A stretch of 64,000 bases of DNA from Puniceibacterium sp. IMCC21224 (GCF_001038505.1 NZ_LDPY01000001.1:3844001-3908000); one strand, 5' to 3'. Counted from the first letter of the stretch, positions 10,072 to 19,927 are shown. The notes: generated by a model from the sequence alone, not told the origin. Numbers and translations: made by a program.

Positions 10072-10603
10072 CTAGCGTATCCTGTAAGGGAGCAAGCCCG
10101 GCCCTCCGGGTCTCCCGTTCCAAATGGCGGCCCCATTGCCGCCGACCCCATCATCATTTCTCTCACGGCGCGGGGACCCGCGCGCCACGTCTCAGATGGC
10201 TGGCCCTTACAGCAGATTGGGGGGATTTGAAACAGGTAAGGTGGCAGCGAAATCAGCACATCTGCCGCGTCCGGCCATTGGCAGCTGACAGCTTGATCAC
10301 CAAACCATTCGGCGAAAGCGCAACCCGAACGCAGCAACCGTCTGAAACAACCTCAGGAAAGGGCAGTCGCACCGCAGCCGTCAAGATGACACAATGTTTG
10401 CCCGACCTTACCTTTATTCCGCTGCGATTTTACGCGAGTTTGTCTAAATGTACGTAAGATCTCTGAACTCTCCTTCTGGATTGCGCGCTGTGGTGCCAGT
10501 GTTGCAAAAATATCAGGCCATTGCGTCAGATCTATCCGAAGGACCAAAAGAAGTGTATGCATTTAAATGGTCGCTCGTTGTCTGGGCGATTTAGGTAAAA
10601 ATT
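10072..10603. other. Intergenic region between divergent pnp and the VPLPA-CTERM gene
   Basis: No gene is visible. The part next to pnp contains two GC-rich hairpins on the pnp leader side: arms 10126-10131/10138-10143 and 10168-10174/10177-10183. Such leader stem-loops are typical of pnp mRNAs, where RNase III cleavage gives autoregulation. That role is inferred, not shown. The right half (10300-10600) is more AT-rich and probably holds the promoter of the plus-strand gene, but no clear -35/-10 pair stands out. Confidence 0.5.
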
Positions 10604-12001
10604 ATGCGAAACTTTCGCCGTGTGTCAGTATTGTTGGTTTTAGAGTTTGGGGCATGCTTCTATGCAGCCTCTGGGCAGGCTGCCGTTTACTCTGACGCCA
10701 TCGTTGCCCAGAAATCCGCAGGGGTTCCGGTCAATCAACGATTCCTCGACAGCGGCGCTTCGATCGTAGCGACGGCAGATGCAAAATCCTGTGTCGTCAG
10801 TCGGCGTGTCGAAATCGAAAACTCTTCTTATTTGACCTCTGGTGGCGATTCAGTGCCATTTGATGAAATCGTCCGCAGCCCGGCCACGTCGATTCAGGCC
10901 GTTGCCGGTGCGGATGGGGCAATCTCTTTTCGGATTCAGCTAAAATATAGCCTTGTGCCACAAACACCGGTGTCGCTGATGATCGGTGACACGATCGTTG
11001 ATGTGCGTGACGCGCTGGAGCGCAGCACCGACAGTCTTTGGCTTGTCGGACAAACCGCGACGGATCTCGAAACCGCGTTTCGTGACGGGGTCGACGTACG
11101 GCTGGCGGCGACATCAGTCGACACCAACCATCAGGTCCAGGACAGCATCCTCGCACCTGATTTCCCGGCGCTGACGGATTGTGTCGCCGATCTGGCAACC
11201 GATGAGCTGCCCGAAGGCCGGATCAGCAACGACGTCCGCCTGATGTTTCACGCCGATCCGGCAACTACGCCACTGGCGACGCTGCCCGAACTGCGCGCCT
11301 GCCGGATGAAGGACGAACCGGGTGAACTTTACCTCGCCAAGCTGGACGAGGTCGGCGGTTTCTTTTCCCAGACCAACGAAATCTTTGTGTCCTTTGGCGA
11401 AAATGGGACGCTGGCACGCGCCTACATTCCGGGAATTTTTGACGGCAATTTCAGCGGTTACAGCGAAACTGCCCGGCTGAGCCGCGCGGCGGACGCGAAC
11501 GTGCCCGACGCCCCGAATGACGTCAAAGGTTGCCTCGGCTCGGCCGAGATTTCGATCTGCACAATCAGTTCCGAAGACGGCAATCACGTTTTGGCACCAT
11601 GCAATTACATGCAGATGCTATCGCTCACCACAGGTGACACCGACGACGATCCCACGTCGCCTACTGTCTTTACACCGACATTTGTGGGCGGAACCCCCGG
11701 CCAGCCGCCAAGAGTGTTCGGCAATACGCCGGTTCAGACCGCGAGCAGCTCCCCCCCCGGGACGACGAACTTTAGCCCCGTTACCGGAGGTGGCTCGTCG
11801 AATAATGGCTCACCCCCCGATTCAGGCACGCCTTTCTTTTACCCGCCAACAGGCGGCGGAGGCGGCACCAGCGACCCTGGAGCTCCGATCGCGCCGGCTC
11901 CTCCAACTGTTCCACTGCCGGCATCGCTGTATTTTATCGGGGCGGCGTTGTTGTCGCTCTTTGGGGCCCGTCGGTTGCGACGCAACCGGGCAAACGCCTG
12001 A
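10604..12001 (+). CDS. Secreted VPLPA-CTERM sorting domain protein
   Basis: A 465-residue exported protein. A signal peptide covers about residues 1-27 (hydrophobic VSVLLVLEFGACFYAA, cleavage near GQAA). The central 300 residues resemble no family I recognise. A low-complexity Gly/Ser/Pro/Thr linker (about 350-430) follows. The C-terminus is a textbook protein-sorting tail: VPLPA at 436-440, a hydrophobic helix and the basic cluster RRLRRNR. VPLPA-CTERM tails are recognised by exosortase-type transpeptidases at the inner membrane; no exosortase is encoded here. Orphan gene placed between pnp and rpsO and transcribed against both, with lower GC than its neighbours near the 5' end, suggesting later insertion. 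Confidence 0.85.
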   Translation: MRNFRRVSVLLVLEFGACFYAASGQAAVYSDAIVAQKSAGVPVNQRFLDSGASIVATADAKSCVVSRRVEIENSSYLTSGGDSVPFDEIVRSPATSIQAVAGADGAISFRIQLKYSLVPQTPVSLMIGDTIVDVRDALERSTDSLWLVGQTATDLETAFRDGVDVRLAATSVDTNHQVQDSILAPDFPALTDCVADLATDELPEGRISNDVRLMFHADPATTPLATLPELRACRMKDEPGELYLAKLDEVGGFFSQTNEIFVSFGENGTLARAYIPGIFDGNFSGYSETARLSRAADANVPDAPNDVKGCLGSAEISICTISSEDGNHVLAPCNYMQMLSLTTGDTDDDPTSPTVFTPTFVGGTPGQPPRVFGNTPVQTASSSPPGTTNFSPVTGGGSSNNGSPPDSGTPFFYPPTGGGGGTSDPGAPIAPAPPTVPLPASLYFIGAALLSLFGARRLRRNRANA

Positions 12002-12502
12002 CACCAAGGTTGTTGGCGACGGCGTCATTTGATCAGCCCTCGCTCAGACGAAACGTATGTGATCACCTGATTTTGAGTTTCTCCATCAGGTCATCATGGA
12101 TTGTGGCTGCGCGGAGGGTTTTCATCACATCCCCAGCATTCTGTGTGCCGCTGGCACCGATACTACGTCACATCGCTTTCGGCGGCAAATTATCCAACGC
12201 TGCACGCTAGTCCCCGATATCTGCCTCAGTGCCGTGGCTCGATTCGGAATGCCCGGAGATCGCAAGTCGCTTAACGCCGCCCGACCGCGCAGCAGCACCA
12301 GCCAGATCTTGATCACTTTCTCGAAGACGACGAGCATCTCGATAGGAGCAGGTGAACCAACACCTGACATGCGCAACGCAGCAGGGATAACCGTCGCCAT
12401 AGCGCAAGCTGACCGACATGAAATTTCGGGCCCCAAACGGAAAACGCCCGCTTATGTCAAATGACAAGCGGGCGTTCTTTTCCGGTCAGCGCAGAGGTCG
12501 AC
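12002..12502. other. Intergenic region without a recognisable gene
   Basis: About 500 bases between the VPLPA-CTERM gene and the convergent rpsO. Short open frames exist on both strands, but none has a good ribosome binding site or recognisable protein. An inverted repeat with 7-bp arms (ACCTGAT/ATCAGGT, roughly 12065-12090) may act as a weak terminator for the plus-strand gene. The only strong signal is the rpsO terminator at the right end. Confidence 0.5.
12443..12476 (-). terminator. rpsO terminator hairpin
   Basis: An 11-bp perfect stem (AACGCCCGCTT at 12443-12453, AAGCGGGCGTT at 12466-12476) has an inner 4-bp extension (GTCA/TGAC). On the minus strand it is followed by TTTTCC. It lies 26 bases past the rpsO stop codon and should terminate that transcript. 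Confidence 0.85.
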
Positions 12503-12772
12503 TTAGCGACGGATGCCAAGACGCTTGATCAGGTCCTGATAGCGCGCGTCATCTTTGGCCTTGGTGTAGTCCAGCAGCTTGCGGCGCTGAGCGACCATCA
12601 TCAGAAGGCCACGACGCGAGTGGTTGTCCTTCTTATGGGTCTTGAAATGTTCGGTCAGGGTAGTGATCCGGCTGGTGAGGATAGCAACCTGAACTTCGGG
12701 CGAACCGGTATCGCCTTCTTTGGTTGCGAATTCTTTCATCAGGCGGTTTTTTTCTTCGGCAGTGATCGACAT
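12503..12772 (-). CDS. rpsO: 30S ribosomal protein S15
   Basis: An 89-residue protein identical in layout to bacterial S15, which binds 16S rRNA in the platform of the small subunit. Motifs visible are [36 protein letters not shown] and the C-terminal [12 protein letters not shown]. The start is the ATG at 12772 behind AAAGGAGATCCCG. It would normally sit between truB and pnp; here an RTX gene and a DUF1643 gene separate it from truB, and a VPLPA-CTERM gene separates it from pnp. Confidence 0.98.
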   Translation of the reverse strand: MSITAEEKNRLMKEFATKEGDTGSPEVQVAILTSRITTLTEHFKTHKKDNHSRRGLLMMVAQRRKLLDYTKAKDDARYQDLIKRLGIRR

Positions 12773-12951
12773 CGGGATCTCCTTTGACGGACTAAGGGTG
12801 ATGGCGCAGGCCGGGATGTCGTCCAGCACAGGCCCATGGAGGTATCCACCCCAGAGGTGGATGCGCGCATATAGGGTGATTCCGGCGGGATTGAAAGCGA
12901 AATTCACCGTGGCTGCCCCCGCGCCTCACCTCGGCGGCAAGGTCCGGTGAC

Positions 12952-14043
12952 TCAGAGCCCGAAAGAGTGCGCCATGCTGGATCCGACCATGACCACATTG
13001 CCAACCTGCGGTGCCGCGTCGGCGGGAAGCACGGCCAGTACCGTGCCATTGACCACGATCTGCATCATCTGCGGATTGTCCTGATCCGTCACAATGTCCA
13101 ATTCTGCATCCTCGGCGCCGTCGCTGTCATCATAAACCACCATCAGACGATCCTCGGCCTGATCAAAATCCGCCAGCGACGCAGACGCGTTTTCCATGAT
13201 CCAGTCGCCCAGCGCAAAGGTGTCATGCCCAGCGCCACCGGTGGCGACGTCATCCTGGCCGATGATCATCAGATCGTCGCCATCCCCGCCGTTCAGAAAG
13301 TCGCCAGCATCCGTATCCGCTCCACTGGCGTCCAACACGACGCCATTCAGCCGATCATTTCCGTCGCCGCCGAATAATGCGTCCGTGCCGGTTCCGCCAT
13401 CCAGCAAGTCAATGCCTTCGCGCCCGTGCAACGAATCCGCGCCCGCGCCGCCGTTCAGCGTATCGTCCCCCTGACCGCCGTTCAGGCTGTCGGCGCCTGC
13501 ATCCCCCCAAAGAGCGTCATCACCATCGTGGCCAAACAGAACATCTGCGCCGTCGCCACCAGCCATCGAATCGTCACCAGATTCGCCATGCACGGTGTCG
13601 TTGCCGCCGCCGCCGTCCAGCGTGTCCTGGCCATCACCGCCCATCAATTCGTCGTCACCGTCCAGCCCGTCGATCAGATCGTCACCGGCGGCACCGCCTA
13701 ACAGATCGGTGCCTGCCCCCCCAATCAGGCTGTCGCCCGCGGCGGCACCCTGGGCAATGGTGTTCTCTGGGAGAGTGTCTGCGAAGTCTTCCGACAGGTT
13801 TGTCATTTTGCCCGCCAGCGCTGCGATTTCTTCCGGCGGCACTTCGCCAGACGTCGCATCCCCAGCGTCGCCCGGCGCGAGTTTGGACAAAAGGCCGTCC
13901 ATCACCCCGGCTGCGGCGTCTAGCAGTCCCTGACCGTCCGCATCGCCATCGTCGTCATACTCGCCATCATCCTTGAGAGGTGTGGTCACGACCGCAACCG
14001 ATCCCAACACCATCATTCCCATCAAACCCGCTAACCAGAACAT
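12952..14043 (-). CDS. Membrane-anchored RTX (haemolysin-type calcium-binding repeat) protein
   Basis: A 363-residue acidic protein. Residues 2-20 form a hydrophobic segment (FWLAGLMGMMVLGSVAVV) that could be a signal anchor. An Asp-rich stretch follows (DDGEYDDDGDADG). From about residue 103 to 235 there are about 14 GGxGxDxLx-type nonapeptide repeats, which fold into a calcium-binding beta-roll. A further repeat-like patch is near 250-280. RTX proteins normally leave by type I secretion with a C-terminal signal. No ABC exporter is in the window, and the N-terminal hydrophobic segment is unusual for that route. ATG at 14043 is preferred over GTG at 14046. Function unknown. Confidence 0.85.
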   Translation of the reverse strand: MFWLAGLMGMMVLGSVAVVTTPLKDDGEYDDDGDADGQGLLDAAAGVMDGLLSKLAPGDAGDATSGEVPPEEIAALAGKMTNLSEDFADTLPENTIAQGAAAGDSLIGGAGTDLLGGAAGDDLIDGLDGDDELMGGDGQDTLDGGGGNDTVHGESGDDSMAGGDGADVLFGHDGDDALWGDAGADSLNGGQGDDTLNGGAGADSLHGREGIDLLDGGTGTDALFGGDGNDRLNGVVLDASGADTDAGDFLNGGDGDDLMIIGQDDVATGGAGHDTFALGDWIMENASASLADFDQAEDRLMVVYDDSDGAEDAELDIVTDQDNPQMMQIVVNGTVLAVLPADAAPQVGNVVMVGSSMAHSFGL

Positions 14044-14146
14044 CACACCAACCCTAACGCACCCCGACAGGGATGTTCAGCCAAAGCCGATCACCAATCA
14101 ACGTTATTCGCGATCAAAGGTTAACGCGGACGCCTGAGGCGGCAGA

Positions 14147-14677
14147 TCACCCGGCGTAGCGCTCGGCCTCTGGCCAGAGCTGCAACCTGGTCTGATATGA
14201 GACATAAAGCGGATGGCGAGGATGCCCGTCTTTGGTCAACCCCAGATGCCACAACCGCCCGAGTTGCTGCGCCAGCGCCGGGCCACGCTCTAACAGGGCA
14301 CCATGCGTGCCCCACGCCGCAATTACGCAGGCCGCGCGGGACGCCAGATTCCACAGCACCGCATCATTCTCGGGGCCAATGGGGTCCGGCGCCGCCTTTA
14401 GATCCGCAGGCTTTGTCGCGCGAAAGGCAAAGAGATTGGCGATCGACACGCCGCCATACCCCATTTGCCGCGCCCGCCGCTCGCATCGCTCAATTGTCGG
14501 ATCGTTGCGCAGTTCGGTCGCAGTTGACGGGTTGAGCATCACAAACGCGACCGTCTCTGCAGCGGGATCCCAAATCCGCGACAGGCTGTAGCGATAGCGT
14601 TCACAGGGGCTATACATCGCGTCCGAGCGGTGATCGTCACACAGATGTTCGCGCCGGATCACGCCGACTTCAGCCAA
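14147..14677 (-). CDS. DUF1643 family protein
   Basis: A protein of up to 176 residues matching the DUF1643 family by its core: [36 protein letters not shown] and [10 protein letters not shown]. These proteins are common beside phage-related or housekeeping genes and have no established activity. The frame starts with TTG at 14677, overlapping the truB stop region by eight bases. A GTG at 14662 is an alternative start. The overlap suggests translational coupling with truB. Confidence 0.8.
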   Translation of the reverse strand: MAEVGVIRREHLCDDHRSDAMYSPCERYRYSLSRIWDPAAETVAFVMLNPSTATELRNDPTIERCERRARQMGYGGVSIANLFAFRATKPADLKAAPDPIGPENDAVLWNLASRAACVIAAWGTHGALLERGPALAQQLGRLWHLGLTKDGHPRHPLYVSYQTRLQLWPEAERYAG

Positions 14678-15575
14678 CGAAGACGCGGATCGGGTGCAAC
14701 TCTCCGGCTTTGTAGATCCCTACCGCCACGGCGCGACCGTCATGGGCGGCCCAGCATTCGTCGCCGAATTCCACATCCGAAGCGATCACCATGGCGGGGT
14801 TGCCGTTGCGCAGCTTTGCCGCCGATTCGGCACTGCACGGCAGTTGCGGCAGATCGGACAATCCCTCTTCGAGGGGGCGGACAAAGCTGTCCAGCTCGGG
14901 GGTGCGGGCCATCCGGTTGATGTCGTCCAGGCTCAGGCCATCGTCCGACTCGAACGGGCCGGACCAGACCCGGCGCAATTCGCGCACATGCCCATGGCAG
15001 CCCAGAACAGCACCCAGATCACGCGCGATCGAGCGGACATACCCCCCCTTGCCGCAGATCATTTCCAGGACGACGTGATCGGCATCGGGGCGTTCAACCA
15101 TGCTCAGTTCTTCGACCCAGAGCGGGCGGGCCGCAATCTCCATCGCCTCTCCGTCGCGGGCACGTTTGTAGGCCCGTTCGCCATCGATCTTAACGGCGGA
15201 AAACTGCGGCGGCACCTGCATGATGTCACCGACGAAACGTGGCAGCGCCGCGCGGATCGCATCATCGTCAGGGCGCAGATCGCTGGTCGCGATCACTTCG
15301 CCTTCGGTGTCATCGGTATTGGTGCCCTGCCCCAGCCGCACCGTAAAGCGGTACGCCTTGAGCGCGTCGGTGATGTAGGGGACCGTCTTGGTCGCCTCAC
15401 CCAGCGCGATCGCCAGAACACCGGTCGCCTCTGGGTCCAGCGTGCCGGCATGGCCTGCCTTTTTCGCGTCCAGCGCCCAGCGCACCTTGTTCACCACAGC
15501 GGTTGAACTGATGCCTGCCGGTTTGTCCACCACCAGCCATCCCGAAATGTCCCGACCTTTGCGGCTGCGTCCCAT
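14670..15575 (-). CDS. truB: tRNA pseudouridine(55) synthase TruB
   Basis: TruB isomerises uridine 55 in the T-loop of tRNAs. The 301-residue protein has the family motifs [13 protein letters not shown], the catalytic-aspartate block [44 protein letters not shown] and [12 protein letters not shown]. The start is the ATG at 15575 behind GAGGGTGGGATC; the open frame continues upstream but loses family similarity. It precedes DUF1643 with an eight-base overlap. Confidence 0.96.
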   Translation of the reverse strand: MGRSRKGRDISGWLVVDKPAGISSTAVVNKVRWALDAKKAGHAGTLDPEATGVLAIALGEATKTVPYITDALKAYRFTVRLGQGTNTDDTEGEVIATSDLRPDDDAIRAALPRFVGDIMQVPPQFSAVKIDGERAYKRARDGEAMEIAARPLWVEELSMVERPDADHVVLEMICGKGGYVRSIARDLGAVLGCHGHVRELRRVWSGPFESDDGLSLDDINRMARTPELDSFVRPLEEGLSDLPQLPCSAESAAKLRNGNPAMVIASDVEFGDECWAAHDGRAVAVGIYKAGELHPIRVFVG

Positions 15576-15765
15576 GATCCCACCCTCTTTAACTGAGCGC
15601 GGGGACGTATCAGCGCGCCCGCAGGCTGTCAATTCGCCCCAACCAGATCGCGTGACCCTGGCGGTCTCGCATAAGCCCGGCGACGTTGGCGGATTGCCCG
15701 AACTATTCTTGCATATTCTTCTGCGCTGCGGCAGGTTTTCCATATATTTAAGAAGGAGCGCCATT

Positions 15766-16641
15766 TTGACTTCGCCCGCCGACCTGCGCCGCGCGCATTT
15801 TTTGTCGCAATTTGATCTTGCCACCCGCACCGGCCTTGAAATCGGGCCCTTTGACCGACCGATCTTTTCCCGCGCCGATTTCCCGAACATATTGTATGCC
15901 GACGTCAAGGACACCGCCGAACTGCGTCGGCTTGCCCGCGCCAGCCCGACACGGACCGAAGCCGACGTGGTGCCGGTCGATTTTGTACTGCTCGACAAAC
16001 AGCTGGACGAAGTGGTGCCGCAACAATCGCTCGACTTTGTGTTTTGCGCCCATGTTCTGGAACATGTGCCGGACCTTGTTGCTGTCCTGAACAGTGTTGA
16101 GGCGATTCTGCGCCCCGGCGGGCTGTTTCTGATCGTCTACCCGGACCGCCACTACACCTATGACATTGACCGTCCGGCGACCAGTTTGGCGCAGTTCCGT
16201 GACCGTCACACGCGCCGGATCTCTCGCCCTGACCCCGAAACAGTGGAGGAGCATTTTTTGAACCACCGCAAGGTGATGGTTGGGCGGCTCTGGCAGGGTC
16301 TGCCAGATTCCAAAGGTCCGCGGGTGTTTACCCCCGAACAGGCCCGCAATCGCGCCGACACCGCCCGCACCAGCTATATCGACGTGCATTGTAATGTGCT
16401 GAACGCGCGGGAATTCGGAAATGTCATCAAGGCGCTAAGGGACGACGGCCTGACCGGTTTCGAAATCGCCGATATCGACCCCACTCGCGCACCGTTGAAC
16501 GAATTTTATGTAGCCCTGAAAAAACCCGGCGCCAAAGCTGCGGTACGTCCGGTGAACCAACTGGCTGAACGCTCGCGGCGCATTCTTGAGCGGACACGGC
16601 GGGTTTTGGGCCGCGCAAGGCGGTCTCTGGGTCTGCTCTGA
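15766..16641 (+). CDS. Class I SAM-dependent methyltransferase
   Basis: A 291-residue protein with a Rossmann-type methyltransferase core: motif I variant [10 protein letters not shown] near residues 23-32, YADVKD as the motif II acidic strand, [13 protein letters not shown] as motif IV, and [19 protein letters not shown]. The C-terminus is strongly basic ([19 protein letters not shown]). The start is inferred as TTG at 15766 because AAGGAG lies 7 bases upstream. In-frame starts further up overlap the truB region and lack such a site. It is convergent with Trm112, with only three bases between stops. Trm112 proteins activate some methyltransferases, but partnership with this one is only a guess. 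Confidence 0.85.
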   Translation: MTSPADLRRAHFLSQFDLATRTGLEIGPFDRPIFSRADFPNILYADVKDTAELRRLARASPTRTEADVVPVDFVLLDKQLDEVVPQQSLDFVFCAHVLEHVPDLVAVLNSVEAILRPGGLFLIVYPDRHYTYDIDRPATSLAQFRDRHTRRISRPDPETVEEHFLNHRKVMVGRLWQGLPDSKGPRVFTPEQARNRADTARTSYIDVHCNVLNAREFGNVIKALRDDGLTGFEIADIDPTRAPLNEFYVALKKPGAKAAVRPVNQLAERSRRILERTRRVLGRARRSLGLL

Positions 16642-16644
16642 CAG

Positions 16645-16830
16645 TCAGTCGTCGATCCGGCGCGCCTCGTCGATCAGCATGACAGGGATGCCATCGCGGA
16701 TCGGAAAGGCAAGCTGCGCACGCTGACTGATCAGTTCCTGCGCAGAAGCATCATAGTCCAGCCGCCCATGGGTCTGCGGGCAAATCAGCGCTTCGAGCAT
16801 ATGCCGGTCGAAATCTGGTTTGTCGCTCAT
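16645..16830 (-). CDS. Trm112 family protein
   Basis: A 61-residue small protein with the Trm112/YcaR pattern [17 protein letters not shown] and [17 protein letters not shown]. Eukaryotic and some bacterial relatives stabilise methyltransferases. The second zinc-cysteine pair of classic members is absent. The ATG overlaps the TGA of the upstream LON-domain gene by four bases, so the two are coupled. Confidence 0.93.
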   Translation of the reverse strand: MSDKPDFDRHMLEALICPQTHGRLDYDASAQELISQRAQLAFPIRDGIPVMLIDEARRIDD

Positions 16831-17474
16831 TGCATCAGTCCTTCGTCGTCCCCGCCGCGCAGGGCATATTCGATCAGCATCACCAGCGTTTCGCGCCGTG
16901 TGCTTAGCGATGGTGCCTCAAGCAGCGCCTGTTTGTCCTCGGGGTCGAAATCCAGAAGCATCGACAGGGAATTCACCAATAGCTCGTCTTCGGCCTCTTT
17001 CAGTGTATCCCAGTCTGCCGACAGGTCGCGCGCGGTAAAATAGCGGTCCAACAGAGCCAGAAACGCCCCGCGATTAAAGGTATCGTCGGCCTCGGCTGCG
17101 GGTCTGCGATCCGCCTCGAACCCGGCCCAACTGACATCGCACCGACGGTAGGGGCTAAATCCCTCGACCTCGGATTGCACACGAAACCGCGAAACCCCGG
17201 ACAGAGTGACCATATAGCGCCCGTCCTCGGTTTCCGAAAACTGCGTGATGCGACCAGCGCAGCCGATACGTTGCAGGCCGATCCCGTCGCGCCCCGGCAC
17301 AGCGTTGGGCTGGACCATCCCAATCAGCCGCGTGTCGGTTTTCAGCGCGTCGTCCAGCATCTGAAGATACCGCGGCTCAAACAGGTGCAACGGCAGGCGT
17401 GACCGGGGCAGCAGCAATGCGCCGGGCAAAGGAAAGACCGGGATCACATCCGGCAGATCGGGAAGGTGTTTCAT
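16827..17474 (-). CDS. LON peptidase substrate-binding domain protein
   Basis: A 215-residue protein consisting of the Lon N-terminal substrate-binding domain alone, with no AAA+ or protease domain. The motif [20 protein letters not shown] is followed by FEPRYLQML, then GCAGRITQF and [13 protein letters not shown]. Such stand-alone proteins are of unknown role; an adaptor function in proteolysis is an inference. ATG at 17474 begins the conserved part, and an in-frame ATG at 17498 is an alternative. It lies 27 bases after the thioredoxin-TPR gene and overlaps Trm112. Confidence 0.92.
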   Translation of the reverse strand: MKHLPDLPDVIPVFPLPGALLLPRSRLPLHLFEPRYLQMLDDALKTDTRLIGMVQPNAVPGRDGIGLQRIGCAGRITQFSETEDGRYMVTLSGVSRFRVQSEVEGFSPYRRCDVSWAGFEADRRPAAEADDTFNRGAFLALLDRYFTARDLSADWDTLKEAEDELLVNSLSMLLDFDPEDKQALLEAPSLSTRRETLVMLIEYALRGGDDEGLMQ

Positions 17475-17501
17475 GTCATCCCATCTAGCCCGCGCCATGG
17501 G

Positions 17502-18416
17502 TCAGGCAAATATAAGCGAGCTAAGCTTGCGCCGTCCGTTCAAAACCACTGGGTCATTGGGCTTGAGCGCCTCGAAGATGGTGAAAAGCTGTGCCTTGGC
17601 AGCACCTTCGTTCCATTCGCGATCCCGGCGAAAGCTTTCGAGAAGTTGATCAACCGCGCCCTGCGCGTCACCATCAGCATAGAGCGCCTGCGCCAAATCC
17701 AGACGCGCCTGATGGTTGGCCGGATCGGACTCGACCGCCGCGGTCAATTCAGCCACCGGACCTGCGTTCTCAGCCTGACGCGCCAGCATAAGCTGGGCAT
17801 GCGCCGCCTCAAGTTCGGCACTGCTGGAAATCTCGGCCGGGGCGCCGTTCAGGATCGCCTCGGCCTGGTCCAGCTCGCCCATAGCCAGATGGGCGCGGAC
17901 CATGCCGCCATAGGCGCCGGCGTGGTTCGGCTCTTCCCCTAGGATCGCGCTGAAAATCTGCGCCGCGTCCGTGGCAGCCCCCTGTTCAAGCATCTCTTCG
18001 GCGGCGGCAATCGCCTCGTCCAGACCACCGCTGGCATCGCCACCCGACTGGGCGACCACGCGTTCAACGAACGCCTTGACCTCGGAATGTGGCACTGCGC
18101 CCTGAAACCCGTCGATCGGCTGGCCGTTGAAAAAGGCATACACCGTCGGGATCGACTGGATCTGCAACTGGCCGGCAATACCTTGCGCCTCGTCGACGTT
18201 GACCTTGGCCATCCGCACCGCGCCTTTGGCCGCGTTCACCGCCTCTTCGAGCTGTGGACCAAGCGTCTTGCACGGGCCGCACCAAGGCGCCCAGAAATCA
18301 ACGATGACCGGCACCTCGCGGCTGGCCTCGATCACCTCTTTCAAAAAGTCCTTCTCGGCCACGTCCTTGACATAGCTTTGTTGCGGCTTGGCAGCGCCCG
18401 TTCCCAGTTCGATCAT
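17502..18416 (-). CDS. Thioredoxin-domain/TPR protein (CnoX/YbbN-like)
   Basis: A 304-residue protein joining an N-terminal thioredoxin domain to C-terminal tetratricopeptide-like repeats, like the E. coli holdase CnoX (YbbN). The redox motif is intact: FWAPWCGPCKTLGP near residue 42. From about residue 130 helical repeats follow, including AQIFSAILGEEPNHAGAYGG and ESDPANHQARLDLAQALYADGD. The start is the ATG at 18416 behind AGAGGGGATATCCG. The upstream part of the open frame is non-coding and holds two GC hairpins (about 18480-18521) that may end the exonuclease III transcript. Confidence 0.94.
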   Translation of the reverse strand: MIELGTGAAKPQQSYVKDVAEKDFLKEVIEASREVPVIVDFWAPWCGPCKTLGPQLEEAVNAAKGAVRMAKVNVDEAQGIAGQLQIQSIPTVYAFFNGQPIDGFQGAVPHSEVKAFVERVVAQSGGDASGGLDEAIAAAEEMLEQGAATDAAQIFSAILGEEPNHAGAYGGMVRAHLAMGELDQAEAILNGAPAEISSSAELEAAHAQLMLARQAENAGPVAELTAAVESDPANHQARLDLAQALYADGDAQGAVDQLLESFRRDREWNEGAAKAQLFTIFEALKPNDPVVLNGRRKLSSLIFA

Positions 18417-18538
18417 CGGATATCCCCTCTTGCCCGGCCTTTGACCGGCATTGGCTGTTGTCCGTTTAGATGGCGCAAGGCCCCCGATGTTGCAAGGGGG
18501 CGCCCCGTGTGCAGAGCGGGGTTTGCCCCCGCGCCGCC

Positions 18539-19327
18539 TCACAAATCGAAGGTGGCCAGCACCGGCGCATGGTCGCTTGGCTGTTCCCATCCGCGCACAG
18601 CGCGCAGCACCCGGCTCGAATGCCCGGCATTCGAGATGTCTGGCGTGGCCCAAACGTGATCCAGCCTGCGCCCCTTGTCCGCCGCATCCCAATCCTTGCT
18701 GCGGTAGGACCACCATGAATACAGGTTTCCATCGGGAATGTCCTGACGGGTGATATCCACCCAGCCGCCGGCATCCTGGGTTTCGGCCAGCTGAGCGACC
18801 TCGACCGGGGTGTGGCTGACCACCTTGAGCAGCTGCTTGTGGTTCCAGACATCATCCTCGCGCGGCGCGATGTTGAGATCGCCGACAAGAATGGATTTCT
18901 CTGGGCGCTCGACATGAAACCAGTCGCGCATCTCGGTCAGGTAATCCAGTTTTTGACCAAACTTGATATTCTTTTCGCGGTCCGGGATATCGCCGCCTGC
19001 GGGCACATAGAAGTTGTGGATCGTCACACCATTTTCCAGCCGCGCCGCCACGTGGCGGGCGTGGCCCAGCGCAGCAAAATCGCGGTCGCCCACATCCTCG
19101 ATTGGCAGTTTGGACAGGATCGCAACCCCGTTATACCCCTTTTGCCCCCGCGCCACGACATGGCTGTAGCCAAGTGCCGCAAAATCAGCGAGCGGCATCT
19201 TGTCGACCGGGCTCTTGCATTCCTGCAGGCAGAGCACATCCGGTGCTTCGTCGTGTAGCAACTTTGCGACCAGAGCCGCGCGCAACCGTACCGAGTTGAT
19301 GTTCCAGGTGGCTAGGGTAAAGGGCAT
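18539..19327 (-). CDS. xthA: Exodeoxyribonuclease III
   Basis: A 262-residue AP endonuclease / 3'-5' exonuclease for base-excision repair. Family motifs are all present: ATWNINSVR, LCLQECKSP (metal-binding Glu), GYNGVAILSK, VGDLNIAPREDDVWN, and the C-terminal RLDHVWATPD and PSDHAPVLATFDL (catalytic Asp-His). The ATG at 19327 follows GCGGAGACCTGATC. The open frame upstream of it lacks similarity. Confidence 0.96.
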   Translation of the reverse strand: MPFTLATWNINSVRLRAALVAKLLHDEAPDVLCLQECKSPVDKMPLADFAALGYSHVVARGQKGYNGVAILSKLPIEDVGDRDFAALGHARHVAARLENGVTIHNFYVPAGGDIPDREKNIKFGQKLDYLTEMRDWFHVERPEKSILVGDLNIAPREDDVWNHKQLLKVVSHTPVEVAQLAETQDAGGWVDITRQDIPDGNLYSWWSYRSKDWDAADKGRRLDHVWATPDISNAGHSSRVLRAVRGWEQPSDHAPVLATFDL

Positions 19328-19441
19328 GATCAGGTCTCCGCGCCGGGGTTTCCCCCTCTTTGCCCGCAAAGCTGCGCCTGGCACAACCCCGCCTGTCGCC
19401 CGACCTATCGCCGGACGACATACCCAGAGCTGCGAATAGGT

Positions 19442-19927
19442 TTATTCGGCTTCGTTCGCTGGTTTCGCGTTGAGCAGGCCATAACGCTCTTCACCCAGAG
19501 AATCGTACAAACCGATCTGGGTTTCGAGGAAGTCGATATGACCTTCCTCGTCCGCGATCAGTTCCTCGAACAGGTTCTTGGTAACGAAATCGCCGACCTT
19601 GTCGCAATGATTGCGTGCCTCAATATACAGCGTCCGGGCGTCGTGTTCACCAGCAAGATCGCTGTCCAGCGTTTCGCGCAGGGTTTGACCGATCCGCAGC
19701 GGGTCCAGCTTTTGCAGATTTGGATGCCCCTCAAGAAAGATGATCCGCGTGATCAGTTTGTCCGCGTGGTTCATTTCCTCAATGCTTTCGGCGCGGGATT
19801 TGTCGGCGATGCGACCGTATCCCCAATCCTCTTGCAACCGGTAGTGCAGCCAGTACTGGCTGACCGCCGTGAGTTCACTCCGCAGCGCGCTGTTGAGATA
19901 TTCGATGACTTTGGCGTCGCCCTTCAT
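19442..19927 (-). CDS. bfr: Bacterioferritin
   Basis: A 161-residue iron-storage protein forming 24-mer cages. All ferroxidase ligands are in place: Glu18, Glu51, His54, Glu94, Glu127 and His130. Met52, the axial haem ligand, is also present, so this should be a haem-binding bacterioferritin. Its first 53 bases overlap the end of the upstream bacterioferritin-associated ferredoxin gene in another frame. Confidence 0.97.
   Translation of the reverse strand: MKGDAKVIEYLNSALRSELTAVSQYWLHYRLQEDWGYGRIADKSRAESIEEMNHADKLITRIIFLEGHPNLQKLDPLRIGQTLRETLDSDLAGEHDARTLYIEARNHCDKVGDFVTKNLFEELIADEEGHIDFLETQIGLYDSLGEERYGLLNAKPANEAE

Noticed and set aside
8080..10230. Plus-strand open frame of 716 codons
   Set aside because: It lies entirely antisense to pnp, has no recognisable domain, and is explained by GC-rich codon bias of the real gene.
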